A stretch of 64,000 bases of DNA from Linyphia triangularis (GCA_963978545.1 OZ021722.1:14822801-14886800), one strand, 5' to 3'. Counted from the stretch's first letter, positions 38,601 to 48,836 are shown. The notes: generated by a model from the letters alone, not told the origin. A program made the numbers and translations.

Positions 38601-41600
38601 AATTTTTGTTACGCAATTGTGTATTTTAAACTTCTCTTCATAAAGACATTTTCTCAAAACTAGAACACATTTCTAATCGTATCAGGATATTTATCAATTC
38701 AAATTTGAAATTCAGGGTCATATTCTTATTGCTTTTTCAACTTAGCTGAAATAACTTCCAAAGCCCAATACCTGCTGAAATATTTTCAAAGTATGAAAAT
38801 TCACTCAAGAAATAATGACTTTTGATCAACAAGGTCGTCGCAAAACACAGTTTTGAATAATAATAATAATAATAATTTTTAACTTTTCGACAAAGTGTGA
38901 ACTCGATCAAGACAAAACTGTAAATTAACTTGGGCTGAAAACAGATAATATGAATAACATTGATTACATATTACCAGTGAACGATCAATGGTTGCCGAGT
39001 TCACAGTCTCTGCTCGTAATTGCAATACCTATTTTGGTTTATCGGTTTTCTTTATATCGATTCTATTGTGGTACGGTAAATTTAAGTCGAAAAAAACGAG
39101 CAATTATTCAAGGATAAAAACCTTTTACAAAATATTTTCTATTTTTATATCCTTTACATTATCTTCGCTTTTGTATGTTTGTTTGTTAGTCGATGGGGGC
39201 AGGATTTGCGGAAGCCTAATTAACCCCGTTGCTGTCATCCAATCGGGTTGAAACTTGAAAGATAGGTTCCATGTCGATAACAATGCATTCTATAAAATTT
39301 TGGGGCTGTAACTGTCACTAATATGTCGCTTTTACGGAATACTAATAAACCAACTTGCCGTCATCTAATCGAGGTTAAAATAGCATTGAACCGACCATTG
39401 TTGAAATTCTTTCCAGTTGCCAACATTTTTTAAATAAATAAATAATAAAATTATTTTAATCAGAATAAATTAAGAATATTTCGATGTGGATGTGACTGTG
39501 ACGTCCATTTTTAATAAATAAATTTTGAAACGTAATTTATCGCACATTTTGCTGCTATAAATGTTTTTGATATTTAAAATTAGATGCAAACTCCAAGCAC
39601 ACGCTGTTAACAGATTCGGCAGCGTGTTAACGAATACAAAAATTGGCAATGGGCATAAAGGATTTATATTATAGAACTTTATTTTTATGGGTTATATTAT
39701 TTTAATCAATTTTTCTTCATATATCATCAACAGAAGCTATTATTAATTGAAAAATAAAGTGCGCATTTTTCCTAATAGTATTTTAAAAAATTCTTTGTCA
39801 CGCGTCGGTCTTTTGAAAAGATTATTAAATAGATACATTTTTAATGTCAGCACTTCTCGATATCATTCACAACAAGTTGTTTAAGATGAATAATGAATAA
39901 GCAAGAAAACAAAGATTACAGGATGAAAAATAAATATATTGACACAACTTGGCATCAAAATAAAGAAAACATATTTTTTGATTTTTGCGCAATGTTATCA
40001 TCGCTGCCTTCCCTTCAGATAACTGTCTAACAATTCACCAATCGCTTCATCATTTGCCAATAGCCTTACATAAAACCAGCATTGTCCAAAAAAGTTGTTC
40101 AACCCAATGAGTTATCACCGCTTTTTAAAAACAGACCTGCTTGTAAGTTATGTAATAAGTGCTTAGACGGCAGTAAACTTATCGAAAACAAAAACACATG
40201 AAGCATCGCTTAGGACGCTTAAAAATGTAATATATATCAAGTCTTGGGAGTCTTATGTTCGAATTATAATTTTTTTTCAAACGGCAAATATTTTAAGATT
40301 AAAACTTTTCTCAATTGTATCTGAGATTCATTAATGATGTCCTTTTCGGATAAGTTACAAAAACGTAGCTGAGAATTGTACCACAGTTTTTTTTTTCTTC
40401 TTCATAAACAATAAATGTTTTAGATTAATTCATTATGAAATCAGTTGAGCCTTGCAGCAGATACGAAGGGCTACGGCAAATAACGGTCACAGTCCGTTTT
40501 TCTCAATTCTCCAGAAGATTTTATTTAAAGTTTCAATTTTCAGGTAAATGGTTGCTCAAACGTACCAGGATATTTATTTGCCAGAGGACTCCGCGTGATT
40601 AAACTATTTGCTATACAACCTAGTGAACGGCTGGAAAACCTCGATATCGGTAAAATAGGACTCTGACCGTTCTTTGCCGTGGTCCTCCATATATGTAAGT
40701 TTTATAAGATTAGGTCTTCTACCTTCCATTCAACTTCTAAATTAGAATCCATATTTCAGTGGAGAGGCTTCTAGCCATTTCCATGAACATGACAATGGAA
40801 GGGACTGAGTCCGTTGGCGACACCATTTGTTGTCTTCTGAGCCAAGCCAGCAGACGACCCGAAGAGCAGAAGAAAGTTCAAGAAGAACTGGACTCGGTCA
40901 TCGGGAGGGAAGCACTGCCCTCCTGGCTAGATAGGAAGCGACTGCCCTATCTGGAGGCATTCATACAGGAACTGTACAGGACTGCCCACGCATTCTCCAT
41001 CACGACTCATTACTGCAACTTCGGTAAAGACTGTAAAGTGAATGGTGTGCGAAGATTTTTAACTTGCTTTATCAGAATTTGATGCAATACTTAGACGGTG
41101 GGTGTTTTTATATTTATATATGGTTGAGTGTTGAGTGTCTAAAAAATGTAAGTTCTTTGTATGATATATCCTTTCTAAACAGTCAAAGTGTCACCTATCT
41201 ACTGCTACTTTTTATAATTTTTTTTCTAAAAAAGGAGTGGAGTAAGATCTGGTGCTTTATGTTAAATTTATGGTAAATAAGAAAAATTAGATTTCCGTTT
41301 GAAAAGTACAATAAATTAAAAAAAAAATTGTCTAACAAAAATATAAGTTCTTTGTATAATATATCCTTCCAAAACAGTTAAAGTGTCGCAACTATCTACT
41401 ACTACTTTTCATGATTTTTTTCTTTTCTTAAAAAAGACTGAAGTAAAACCGGGTGCTTTAAATAAGAAAAACTAGATTTTCATTTGAAAAGTACCATAAA
41501 TTTAAAAATAATTGTCTAAAAAGTATAAGTTCTTTGCACAGTATATCCTTCCTAAATAGTCAAAGTGTCACAACTATCTACTGCTACTTTTTATGATTTT

Positions 41601-41844
41601 TTCTTTCTTTCTTTTTTTTTTTTTTCTAAAAAAGGAGTGGGTTAAGACTGGGTGCTTAGTGTTAACTTTAAGGTATTTAAGAAAAACTAGATTTCCATTT
41701 AGAAAAGTACCATAAATTTAAAACAATATCAATTTAAGAATAGTATTTTCAAAATGTTCAAGTAAAGTAATTATCCTCTGTCTACGCTCCAATACAGCTT
41801 TCGTGGAATTATCTGATAAACTTTCCACATAGGAATAGGTTCAA

Positions 41845-41892
<48 letters not shown>

Positions 41893-43429
41893 GCTACTAC
41901 TTAAAAGAAAAACTATATGTCAATTATTCCCTAAAAAATAAAAAAAAATACATTTTTATTTAAATTTTATTTCTTTTCGGTGTTTTTTCTTAAGATTTTC
42001 ATAAGAGACGCATATTCATTTAAACCGTGTTTATTACATTAAAAATAAAAGAAATATCCTGTTGGCAAATTTTAGGCTCCTGAGCCTACGTCCCTATTTA
42101 TTATTTTCCAGCCAAGTGAAAAATTTATATTTCATGTGTAGGTAAACTTTTCTCCTAAACTGCATTCACTATTTGTCCGATTTTTTTTATGTTAATAGTA
42201 TTTTTAACATTGTTAACCTTTTTATAATTTTACTCAGGGAATAATTAATACTTTTTAGTGCATAAAAAAACATTATTTGTCAATTTTTTTTAAGGTATAG
42301 GAAGATAAAATTAAATAAACTTGACAGAAAAACATAAAATATATTCTTTTGTAGTTTCCTTTATCATCCCATTGTAAAAATAGTGTTTTCGCCCTTCCCT
42401 ATTAAATTGTGATTTGAACAATTTGCACCCATTTCCTCGTGTCCTATCTTTCTTTCCACATATGCTATACCATACCTTTAATTTTAAGTTGTAGGGAACT
42501 GACTCGAATTCTTTTAATTCCTCTCACCAATGTATTTTTATTTTATAGAAGATAATCTCAATCAATTTCCCAAAATAATTCAATGTTTTGTGCCTTGCAG
42601 AAGAGACCACCATAAACGGATATCGAATACCCAAGAGAAGCATTTTGGTCGGGAATTTGTGGAGCATCAACAATGATCCAGAGATCTACGAGAATCCTTC
42701 CGAGTTCAACGTCGAAAGATTCTTAGGAGAAAGTGGAAAGAGGGTAAAAACAGACGGGCCCTATCCTTTCAGCATGGGTAGGAACTGGGGTATTTTCCAT
42801 CTTTTTTTCTCCATCCCCCCCCCCCCCCTCCACTTCTGTCCACGTCTCAATATTCATAGACATCACGCAGGTGCAAGAATTAGCTTTAAAAAAAAAAGAG
42901 TTATACAAGAAATTTAAAAGAAATAGAAACAAATGCAAAATATAGCACAAAAAATAGTTTGAAAATGGCATGCATATGCTTTTTTTTTTCAAAGACTTTG
43001 CACCTTTTTCCAATTTTTTTTTCAAAAGCCAAGTGGTATGAGTGCACCCCATTGCACTTTCTTGCCTCTGCCCATGGCACTCCAAGTTGAATGGTATCTC
43101 GTAAAGCCACAACAAGCCCAAGTGCAACTCTGATACAAAGAAATCCACAAGAAACGTATTAGCGATATCTTAACCATTGTTTACCCAGAAAGGATTTCAT
43201 AGTGCTAAAAAAAAAAAAAAATCTGAATTATACCTACATGTGTGATTTTCAAGCATTCTTACATTTTACTAAAAGTCACTATAATCTGTGTGTTACAGGT
43301 AAAAGAGACTGCGTCGGCCAATCTCTTGCACAAATGGAGGTTTTTCTCATCATCGCTTCGGTGCTGCAAAGCTTCACTTTGGCGCCAACTGACCTGAAGG
43401 GAGCTGTAAAGGCGATACCGAGAATCTAA
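26078..43429 (+). CDS. P450-B: complete CYP2-clan cytochrome P450
   Basis: Six exons (26078-26432, 33087-33417, 34926-35122, 40760-41023, 42601-42777, 43299-43429) with phases 1,2,1,1,1 give 1455 nt and 484 residues, normal for a microsomal P450. Order of features: membrane anchor (about 9-29), PPGP (37-40), helix C W128-K-E-H-R132, helix I E308-G-T-E-S312, ExxR E365-L-Y-R368, the VERF form of the PERF motif (420-423), and the haem pocket F439-S-M-G-K-R-D-C446-V-G448, with C446 as thiolate ligand. It is an ER-bound monooxygenase partnered with P450 reductase; substrate unknown. The start could also be the second ATG (26084), which aligns with the start of P450-C. All key residues are intact, so it is probably active. 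The Ser at the helix I Thr position is a mild departure. Confidence 0.95.
26528..26945 (+). mobile_element. Foldback MITE family C, most complete copy
   Basis: The left arm GTAGTAAGAATCATTCTCGC and on through TTTAGAAACTACTTTCT pairs with the right arm (GGAAGTAGTTTCTAAATGCA ... AACATAGCGAGAATAG) over about 130 bp. It lies about 100 bp inside intron 1 of P450-B. An 85-bp sequence (GTTAAACACGGA... / GTTAAACATGGA...) is present on both sides, 26450-26530 and 26950-27030. Confidence 0.82.
27565..28758. mobile_element. Foldback element E, interrupted by a hAT MITE
   Basis: The left arm at 27565-27650 (TATTCTATCAAGCTAACAAG ... AAAACGAAGAGGAATATTTT) pairs with a right arm split into 27970-28014 and 28717-28758. 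The split is exactly where element D1 inserted; removing D1 and one TSD copy restores a continuous arm. The outer limits are estimates. Confidence 0.7.
28015..28708 (+). mobile_element. hAT-type MITE, family D copy 1
   Basis: The ends are CAGTGCTAGAAGTG and, reversed, CGGTGGTAGAAGTG; a perfect 8-bp duplication GTTTTGAC lies at 28007-28014 and 28709-28716. It has C-rich and G-rich sub-terminal blocks and an internal poly-A. It is inserted into the right arm of foldback element E, within P450-B intron 1. Confidence 0.85.
28892..29063. mobile_element. pogo/Tigger-type MITE, 172 bp
   Basis: A near-palindromic element with ends CAGTCAAACCCCGTTAATGC on both strands and TA at 28890-28891 and 29064-29065. 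The CAGTNAAACC...CGTTA end is typical of the pogo/Tigger branch. Intron 1 of P450-B. Confidence 0.88.
29592..29865 (+). mobile_element. Foldback MITE family C, truncated copy
   Basis: The left arm and centre (CTAGTAAGGATCATTCTC ... CTTTTGC) are present; the right arm is missing where the next element begins. Confidence 0.7.
29930..30175 (+). repeat. Minisatellite, about 43-bp units
   Basis: About five or six diverged units built on GCTCGCTTCGCTxGCTGAAA and GGTTCATTGCTATGTAAGCA. Confidence 0.75.
30279..31200 (+). repeat. Tandem array, seven units of 126-148 bp
   Basis: Each unit starts near AATTAGAAGGCCAAAACTAC and contains TTATGTTGAAAATTTCAGAG, CTGTAGCCCTATTAGAAATC and an A-rich spacer. Units start near 30279, 30412, 30552, 30698, 30844, 30992 and 31118; the last is short. 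Confidence 0.88.
31741..31815. repeat. A-rich low-complexity tract
   Basis: Poly-A of about 32 and further A-runs; the open frame across it is an artefact. Confidence 0.9.
31904..32047 (+). mobile_element. SINE family 1, 5'-truncated
   Basis: The unit starts inside the tRNA-like head (CTTCTAGACCGCGAGG), so the A box is gone while the B box GGTTCGAGTCC, body and tail remain. A perfect 12-bp duplication CCTTGACAGTGC is at 31892-31903 and 32048-32059. Intron 1 of P450-B. Confidence 0.92.
32060..32273 (+). other. Unassigned open frame next to a SINE
   Basis: An open frame ending at 32273 has a protein-like composition (VRICYPREFLSAIREKRKTK and onward) and was probably continuous with sequence left of the SINE before that insertion. 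I do not recognise the family. It may be a remnant of a mobile-element protein. Confidence 0.25.
32319..32927. mobile_element. pogo/Tigger-type element, expanded copy
   Basis: The left end CAGTCAAATCCCGTTAATGC and the right end (reversed GAGTCAAATCCCGTTAACG) match the 172-bp MITE at 28892, but the centre is about 440 bp longer. It includes a frame with LIQQDNALSTLNNFEEV and a TA microsatellite at 32590-32646. The right flank has TA; the left TA is mutated. Confidence 0.72.
32590..32646. repeat. (AT)n microsatellite
   Basis: About 28 AT units inside the Tigger-type element. Confidence 0.95.
33087..33417 (+). CDS. P450-B coding exon 2
   Basis: The acceptor is TTCACTTAG|GTGTAAC and the donor CCTTTTCA|GTGAGT, 331 bp. 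It encodes GVTQEEGPAWKEHRRYFLHT and onward (helices C to F), ending MLVGIPF. Same length as exon 2 of P450-C. Confidence 0.95.
33577..33885 (-). mobile_element. tRNA-derived SINE, A-tailed type
   Basis: On the minus strand the head starts GGAGGGCTCCGGTACCC, includes GAGCTCGTAACCGGAGGG and a B-box-like GGTTCGGGCC, and the 3' end is an A-rich (AAAAAC)n tail. A perfect 13-bp duplication TCCATTGTTTATT is at 33564-33576 and 33886-33898. Intron 2 of P450-B. The A-type tail differs from the AACC tail of family 1, implying a different LINE partner. Confidence 0.85.
34171..34470 (-). other. Unassigned 99-codon open frame
   Basis: Open on the minus strand and GC-richer than its surroundings, with a duplicated YQRQLFQRQL motif. 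It lies antisense within intron 2 of P450-B. No family recognised; could be a repeat-derived frame. Confidence 0.3.
34926..35122 (+). CDS. P450-B coding exon 3
   Basis: The acceptor is TTTTTTCAACAG|GCTATCC and the donor TTTACAA|GTGAGT, 197 bp. It encodes LSMYLCPWSVKVRRGRSFLK and onward through DNNLRDYVD-like helix G/H sequence. It completes a Gln codon from exon 2. Confidence 0.92.
35123..36812. other. Intron 3 of P450-B, left part
   Basis: No gene is seen. Two short sequences with GAGCCAGGATTTATGGAGG (35365) and GGTAGCCAGGATTTTTTCGG (35590) look like ends of eroded DNA transposons, followed by a G-run at 35726-35738. Confidence 0.4.
36813..37067 (+). repeat. Intron 3 direct repeat H, copy 1
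   Basis: It shares TTTCTCAATTCTCC, GGTAAATGGTT.CTCAAA, TTTGCCAG and TCTTTGCCGTG, in order, with 40490-40690. Confidence 0.7.
37497..38145 (-). mobile_element. hAT-type MITE, family D copy 2
   Basis: An inverted copy of 28015-28708: GGACGCGT with CACACTTCTAGTACT at its right end, then in order CTAAATG/ACATTAAC, the internal poly-A, AACTTTC.TTTAAGTT and a G-run left end. Its left terminus is worn and no duplication could be confirmed. Intron 3 of P450-B. Confidence 0.75.
38146..40489. other. Intron 3 of P450-B, middle part
   Basis: AT-rich with an (AAT) run near 38857-38875. A SINE-like tail piece (CCAACCAACC near 38312) is visible. No coding region can be supported. Confidence 0.45.
40490..40690 (+). 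repeat. Intron 3 direct repeat H, copy 2
   Basis: Second copy of the 36813-37067 unit, ending about 70 bp before coding exon 4. Confidence 0.7.
40760..41023 (+). CDS. P450-B coding exon 4 (helix I and ExxR)
   Basis: The acceptor is CCATATTTCAG|TGGAGAGG and the donor AACTTCG|GTAAAG, 264 bp, the same length as in P450-A. It carries helix I (MEGTESVGDT) and QELYR. Confidence 0.94.
41136..41735 (+). repeat. Three tandem units of about 185-220 bp
   Basis: Units start at about 41136, 41329 and 41513 with TGTCTAA...AAGTTCTTTG and share ATATATCCTT and AAAGTGTC.C..CTATCTACT. They lie in intron 4 of P450-B just after exon 4. Confidence 0.88.
42601..42777 (+). CDS. P450-B coding exon 5 (meander)
   Basis: The acceptor is TTGTGCCTTGCAG|AAGAGACC and the donor AGCATGG|GTAGGA, 177 bp. 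It encodes EETTINGYRIPKRSILVGNL and onward, VERF, and DGPYPFSMG leading into the haem pocket. Confidence 0.94.
43015..43085. repeat. Terminal piece of a GGCGCC-ended DNA transposon
   Basis: TTTTTCAAAAGCCAAGTGG then AGTGCACCCCATTGCAC and a worn GGGC end. The same arrangement occurs at 49355-49425 and 58495-58545. Probably one worn hAT-like family; not proven. Confidence 0.45.
43299..43429 (+). CDS. P450-B coding exon 6 (Cys pocket and C-terminus)
   Basis: The acceptor is GTGTGTTACAG|GTAAAAG. It completes the pocket GKRDCVGQSLAQMEV and ends KAIPRI with TAA at 43427-43429. Confidence 0.95.
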
Positions 43430-43483
43430 ATCCCGACCCGGAAGAAATTTATTAGGATGTGCTTTCGTATTTCATTTATTTAC

Positions 43484-43489
43484 AATAAA
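43484..43489 (+). terminator. Polyadenylation signal AATAAA of P450-B
   Basis: AATAAA lies 55 bases after the stop codon, a reasonable 3' UTR length for a compact transcript end. Confidence 0.7.
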
Positions 43490-45740
43490 AACTGTAGCAA
43501 ATGTAGCATGTTTAAAACTCAAGCGTTTTATTTCTTTGTGAATTAACGAATCCACCTGAATCAATCCGTGATTTTTAAAATTTACCAACCTGTTTTTAAA
43601 TACTTCAGTATACATATTGCAAATACTTAAAGTTGTAAGTTGCAAGCTAACGCTTCTCTAGAGGAGACATTTGGGGTAATGTAGTATTAAAAGAAAGAAT
43701 ATTGATGAATGAATATCTAAATTAGAACAGAAGTTCGAGCAAAAGTTATGGAATTTTTACCCACTCTTCCCTTTTATAAGAAGTTAGTGAAACACTGCTC
43801 CACTATGTTTTTCTTCCGCTACATCTCTGAAGACGTTAAATGACGTATGACAAATTTTACATAAAAGAACCAAAACTTAAAGAATCAAACAAGAACCGAA
43901 ACTCTTTTACAAAGTTGAGTTGAGTTGAGTTGTGTTCCGCAACAACTCAAAAGCATTTGGATGATGATATGTCTTTCATGAAACCTTCATTCTAAGTGAT
44001 ATAACTTAAAATAAAACATACTAAAATGAATATTTTTTTTTTTTATTCAGAAAAAGAGATGTAAAAAAGATGTTTACATGCAAACATTGGACATATACGA
44101 GAAACGTATTTTAACATATAAGCAACACGTATTTCACCCATATATGAAATATAAAAATGAATAAAACATGAAATAAAAAACATCTACGAAATGACCAATG
44201 CTGGGAAATCTTTTTTATCAACTCTTGATCAGAATATTATGACAAAAATGATGTAAAGCAAATATTATAAATAGTAAAATTTCGAATTCATCGTAATTGA
44301 GTAGGGAAAAAATAGGAGAATTTGCATTTTGTAATCATTGGGATCTTTTTTTTTTAAATGTCGCACCGGAAAAAATAAAATGGAGATCCGTTATTGGTTA
44401 ATTGTATTGAAAATATTCGAATTTATTTAATGGTGTTATTGTGATTGGTCAAAAATTTTCTGCTAATAAGCTGATCACAGAAAAATCCAAGTAAAAAAAA
44501 ATTGCTTGCATAATCTTTATCATTATTGAAAGATGAAGCTCGAATAATTTTTGCATCTATATTTCTTATGTGATATGAATAGATATTGTAGCTTTGAAAA
44601 ACAATTTTGTCATTTAAATATTTTTAAGCAGGACATTTCTTGAAATTGTTTCAATTTAATTCAATAAAACGTTTTTTAGTCTGGTTATTAAGGACATTAT
44701 ACAAAGCATTATTTTGAATGCTATTAATATGCTTTTGACTAATCACATTTTCAGAAACAAATTCCATTGGCAAATCATAATGCTCATTTCATATTTCAAC
44801 GAACATAGTTGTTCACTGTGACGTCGCTATGCATAAGATTCATGAACTTTCTGCGTGATATTATTATGAACATATGGCAACACTACTCCTATAAAACCAG
44901 CTAATCACAAAAAAAATTGAAATGTTCAGTAACTTATACTGATCTCTAATTATAGCTTCTGGATAACTTATAAGCAGTTTCTCCTCTGCAAGCAGATGAC
45001 AATTGAATATTTTCCCTTACAATGCTATGAAATAGGCTGCCCATGGTTACAAACCGATTTTAACTAGTTTTGGGGGAAATTGCTAGTATAGATCTCGATG
45101 GTGACGTAAAATCAGTAACCAGGCATGCACTGCCCAGAAGTTAAAGTTAGAGAAAAGTGGGGAGTTACAAAGGCACATATTCTTGAGTAACCGCCATTAA
45201 AACGGTGATAAAAAAAAACTGCACACATAGTATTTCCCCTCCCCCCCCCCTTTTTTTTTTTTCTAAATAAAACATTTTGTAATATAATTATTGTTGTAAG
45301 CATATTAACCCAAAGTATGAAACTTTGAGATTTATATTTATGAATTACAATTTTTAGCATCGATAATTTTGTATTTAAAGTAAACACATTTTAATTTGTT
45401 TCTAAAGTATTTAAATATTTTTGCTGATGTTTCGTAGTTATCACTTGTTTTCAATTGGTCAAAAGTGTGGTTAATGTTTGGGCTTGCGCAGGTAAGGCAT
45501 TGTGTGCGCATGCGCCTGCTCGTATAAAAAGAGATGTATGCTGATGTTGTTCAGTTGTATTGATGTATCGATGTTACATTAAAAAACACCTTTTTAATGG
45601 AATTGGACTTAAGTTCCCAATGCAAACTGTACATCGACTCTAAGGAGATTATTTGTATGTTTAAATCTTGGACAATGTGGGAAGTCTTATCCTGAAACTG
45701 TAAATAATAATTTTTTAAAGTGTGTTTTTATTCGAATGCG
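43490..45740. other. Intergenic; includes a TATA-like promoter motif
   Basis: No gene is visible. A GC-richer block at 45480-45530 (GCGCATGCGCC) precedes TATAAAA at 45523-45529 and could be the promoter of an eroded solo LTR or of a non-coding transcript. Poly-C/poly-T lies at 45241-45262. Confidence 0.35.
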
Positions 45741-45908
45741 GCCGACCAAACAGTATAGTGGTTAGCATACTAGCTTCTAGAAAGGGAGGTTACGGGTTCG
45801 AGTCCAGTGTAAGGCATGGGTGTTTGTAAATGTATGTTGGCTTGTCAAATGACGAATGTTTCGGCGCATTATAGCCCTCGGCGCCAGATAATCTGAAAAC
45901 AAACAACC
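45741..45908 (+). mobile_element. SINE family 1 with an internal 10-bp deletion
   Basis: It starts GCCGACCAAACAGTATAGTG; A and B boxes are recognisable but mutated, and TGTTGCTGAC is deleted from the body. The duplication ATTCGAATGCG / ATTTGAATGCG (45730-45740, 45909-45919) has one mismatch. An older copy than the others. Confidence 0.88.
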
Positions 45909-45919
45909 ATTTGAATGCG

Positions 45920-46894
45920 TGTGTTTTTTTCTTCAAAGAAAGTAAATAAAATTGTTACAGAAATTTTTTCTTTTTTATCAAATATATCAGTTTTATTCTT
46001 CTTTTGAAAGAAAATATTTATATTTGGTGCTAAAATGTTTTTTTATAGTTTTTATAATCAAATTGTGTATTGTACAGAAAATGTATTTGTTTAATAAAAA
46101 AGCGTTGAATGTGCTATTTCAAGTTACCATTGAAATGAAAATGTTTGTTAAAATAATAATAATAAAAAAAAAATCCAATTCACTTGAAAGATAATACTAA
46201 CTATTGAAAATCAATATATTTGATAAACAATCAATGTGATAGGATTTTAACTATAGAATCTGATAAACAATCACAAGTTGTGTTTGCCTCTTGCGCCTTA
46301 TATCACTTAAATATTTTATGACAAGATAACTACACCCATAAAGGTTCCTATGGCATTTATCACTTTAACTAGAAGGCACCAGTTTTAATTGCAAATATGT
46401 TCAAGTTAAGGAAAGTAATCATAAAACGATATTGTTAGTTCAGCTTTTGAATGGAAAAAAGGTTACTTATAAGTACTCCAGGATTAAAATCACAATGATG
46501 CACTGGATTCATTCTGCTATGATAAATTTTAAACAAAGAATCCATACATTTTTCATTCAAAAAATTTTATGAATTTTTATGATGGAAATTGTATTCATTG
46601 ATTGATATTTGAACAATTGACGCTCTTCGTTAATTTTAATGAACAACTGACCCGCTTTCCCTTAAAGAGTGTGCATAAACTAAACGTCCTGTGACTTTAA
46701 AAATAAACTGTATATGAAAACAACAATACTGTCTTTTATAATTCCTCACATTATGTTTAATATTTTTGCCTATTTCTACTCTAATAGTTAAAAAAGCAAC
46801 CAGAAACTTAGAAAAATAATAAATTTAATAAAATAGAAAAGAGGTGATGTGTTCTCAAGTTATAAAAAACGAGTGACTTAATGTACTTGCCAAT

Positions 46895-46930
<36 letters not shown>

Positions 46931-47530
46931 CTAAACGTAGTATAAAGTTATATTAAGCACTGATATGGTTTACTGTTTCAAATATTCCATTTATTATTAT
47001 ACTAGGACAAATCGAATTAATAAGACATCAATAATAGTATCTAATTGAATTATTGAAAAAAAAATTATTGCAAATTTTGAACTTTAATTCAATTTAAATG
47101 TTGCTATAATTATTCAAATTAAAACACACACACTTAAGTTACTTATTTTTACTACAAATCCTTTTGAGCATTAAGTAACAAGTTTCACTTTTAAAATGTC
47201 AAGGATATTGATAGTTTAAAAAAAAAAAAAAAAAAAACTTACGATTCTTAACACCATAGCACAAGATAACAATGTTTCTTTGCTATCTCTTTCATAATCG
47301 TTTCTACAATTTTACTTCAAAATTTCTTTGTGAATACTCAGCAACTAAAACTGAACAGACCATTGTGTCTGTGTATGTCTTCATGCGTTTCAGCAAAGAA
47401 ACTATTCTTTCCGAAGTGGCTGTTGTGTTGATACCGGAAGCGTTGATAAAATCCTAAGAAGATTTTTTTTAATATGTTTGGATAAACAGCAGCATCACAA
47501 TTCGCTAAAAGCTCGATTGCAACAGGGACT

Positions 47531-47561
<31 letters not shown>

Positions 47562-47627
47562 GTCTCTTGACAACGATTTCTCAATCCACGCTTCTTCTTC
47601 TCCTAGTAAAATGTTCCGAGAATATTA
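45920..47627. other. AT-rich intergenic sequence
   Basis: Poly-A runs at 46898-46927 and 47219-47237, poly-T at 47538-47561. The open frame 47272-47457 is unrecognised. Nothing else is supported. Confidence 0.5.
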
Positions 47628-47631
47628 ATAT

Positions 47632-48350
47632 TGTTGCGTGGATGGGTTCGAAAGATTTGAACCAAAGTAGATCAAAACTTGCAGAAATTTATTCCGATAA
47701 AACTCTTCTTAGATTCTCTTACAACTCCAGAACTTCTCGTTCTAGTAGACTCAATACAGCTCTTTTCACAATAATAGAGCACAAAAAAGTAGTTAAAAAC
47801 TTGACAGCACAACTGCTAAAATTGCTGCAAAAGACAATGCAATACAGTTCGCTTTAGAACTACTCTGAATGCTCACTGAGACTCAGTATCTCAACTCAGT
47901 AATTCCAGTCAACTAACGGTCTCAACTCAGTCAACTAACTCAGTGACTCAACTAACTCGGGCTTATATAGGGGAGGCGGCGAACCTTCTTGAAACTTCTA
48001 GAGATAGATATTTGGAGCACTTTCCAGATCGTAGTAAAAAAATCCTATATATGTACATGGGGACCGAAAATGTCGCCAAATGGTCGCCAAATTAGTCGCC
48101 AAATTAGTCACCAAAACCGTCGCCGATTTGGCGATATTGCCATTACCATAATGTTAAATGCCCTGCTCCTTGTAAAACTCTCTTCCCAGCGTTATCTCTG
48201 TAAATCTCGTTAACAAGCATTAAGACCCATATTGCAGGGAAGCCAACTTAAGACGAACTATTGCACTGCCTTATGCAAAATGTACATAAATTTTCCTATT
48301 TACAAAATTAACACTACGAAATATTTACAAATATACAAAAATTCGTAACA
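47632..48350 (-). mobile_element. Solo LTR (Gypsy-like), 719 bp
   Basis: On the minus strand it begins TGTTACGAATTTTTG and ends CCACGCAACA, with a 4-bp duplication ATAT at 47628-47631 and 48351-48354. U3 holds TCGCCAAAT repeats (48070-48130), then a TATA box CCTATATAAG about 380 bp from the start, and AATAAA near 47693-47688 before a short U5. No internal region follows on either side, so it is a solo LTR left by recombination. Lineage is inferred from the 4-bp duplication and TGTTACG end. Confidence 0.75.
47962..47971 (-). promoter_or_regulatory. LTR TATA box
   Basis: CCTATATAAG on the minus strand in the solo LTR, followed by a TCAGT-type initiator-like run in the ACTGAGTTAG repeats. It could drive transcription toward lower coordinates. 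Confidence 0.6.
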
Positions 48351-48595
48351 ATATCAAAGGAGCATAGGCGTTAAGTTTTCAAAAATATTGAAGGCCTAAA
48401 GATGGTGCTGCTTAAGGGTCACGGGCGATTAATAAAAGGTCAAAAGTGATACTTGTGTTCATTAGAGAAAAGAGTTGCATTTGCTCAAAATTGTAAATAG
48501 CATCTGAAATACAAGCTTTAAAGTAAAAAATAAATGTGAGGTTTATTTGGACATTTCTAGAATTTTGGAGAATGTCGCCATCCTATAAAAGGCTC

Positions 48596-48836
48596 GCTTG
48601 AGAATTAATCAGGGTCAGTATAGTCCAGTTCCGGCTATCGATATAGATAAACAACTGGATAGACTGCTTAAAGGTGGGAAAATGAAGCCTTTTGTCAGAT
48701 GTCGATGGGTGGACAAAAAAAAATACGGATTGCCAAGGATTGAAAATAAAATTTTATGTTGTACACAGCAGAAATGTCAATAGTAGATCTTAATTAGTAA
48801 TAACGTGCAAAAAAATATCGACTCTAGCCAAGGATG
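48596..48836 (+). repeat. Dispersed repeat block A, left copy
   Basis: It is closely similar to 53137-53323 (shared GATAGACTGCTTA, TACGGATTGC, GTACACAGCAGAAATGTCAA). A TATA-like CCTATAAAAG lies just before it at 48582. The two copies flank the THAP transposon. Confidence 0.75.

Noticed and set aside
42723..43148. 141-codon minus-strand frame over P450-B exon 5 and intron 5
   Set aside because: Overlaps a well-supported exon on the other strand and crosses poly-C and poly-A runs.
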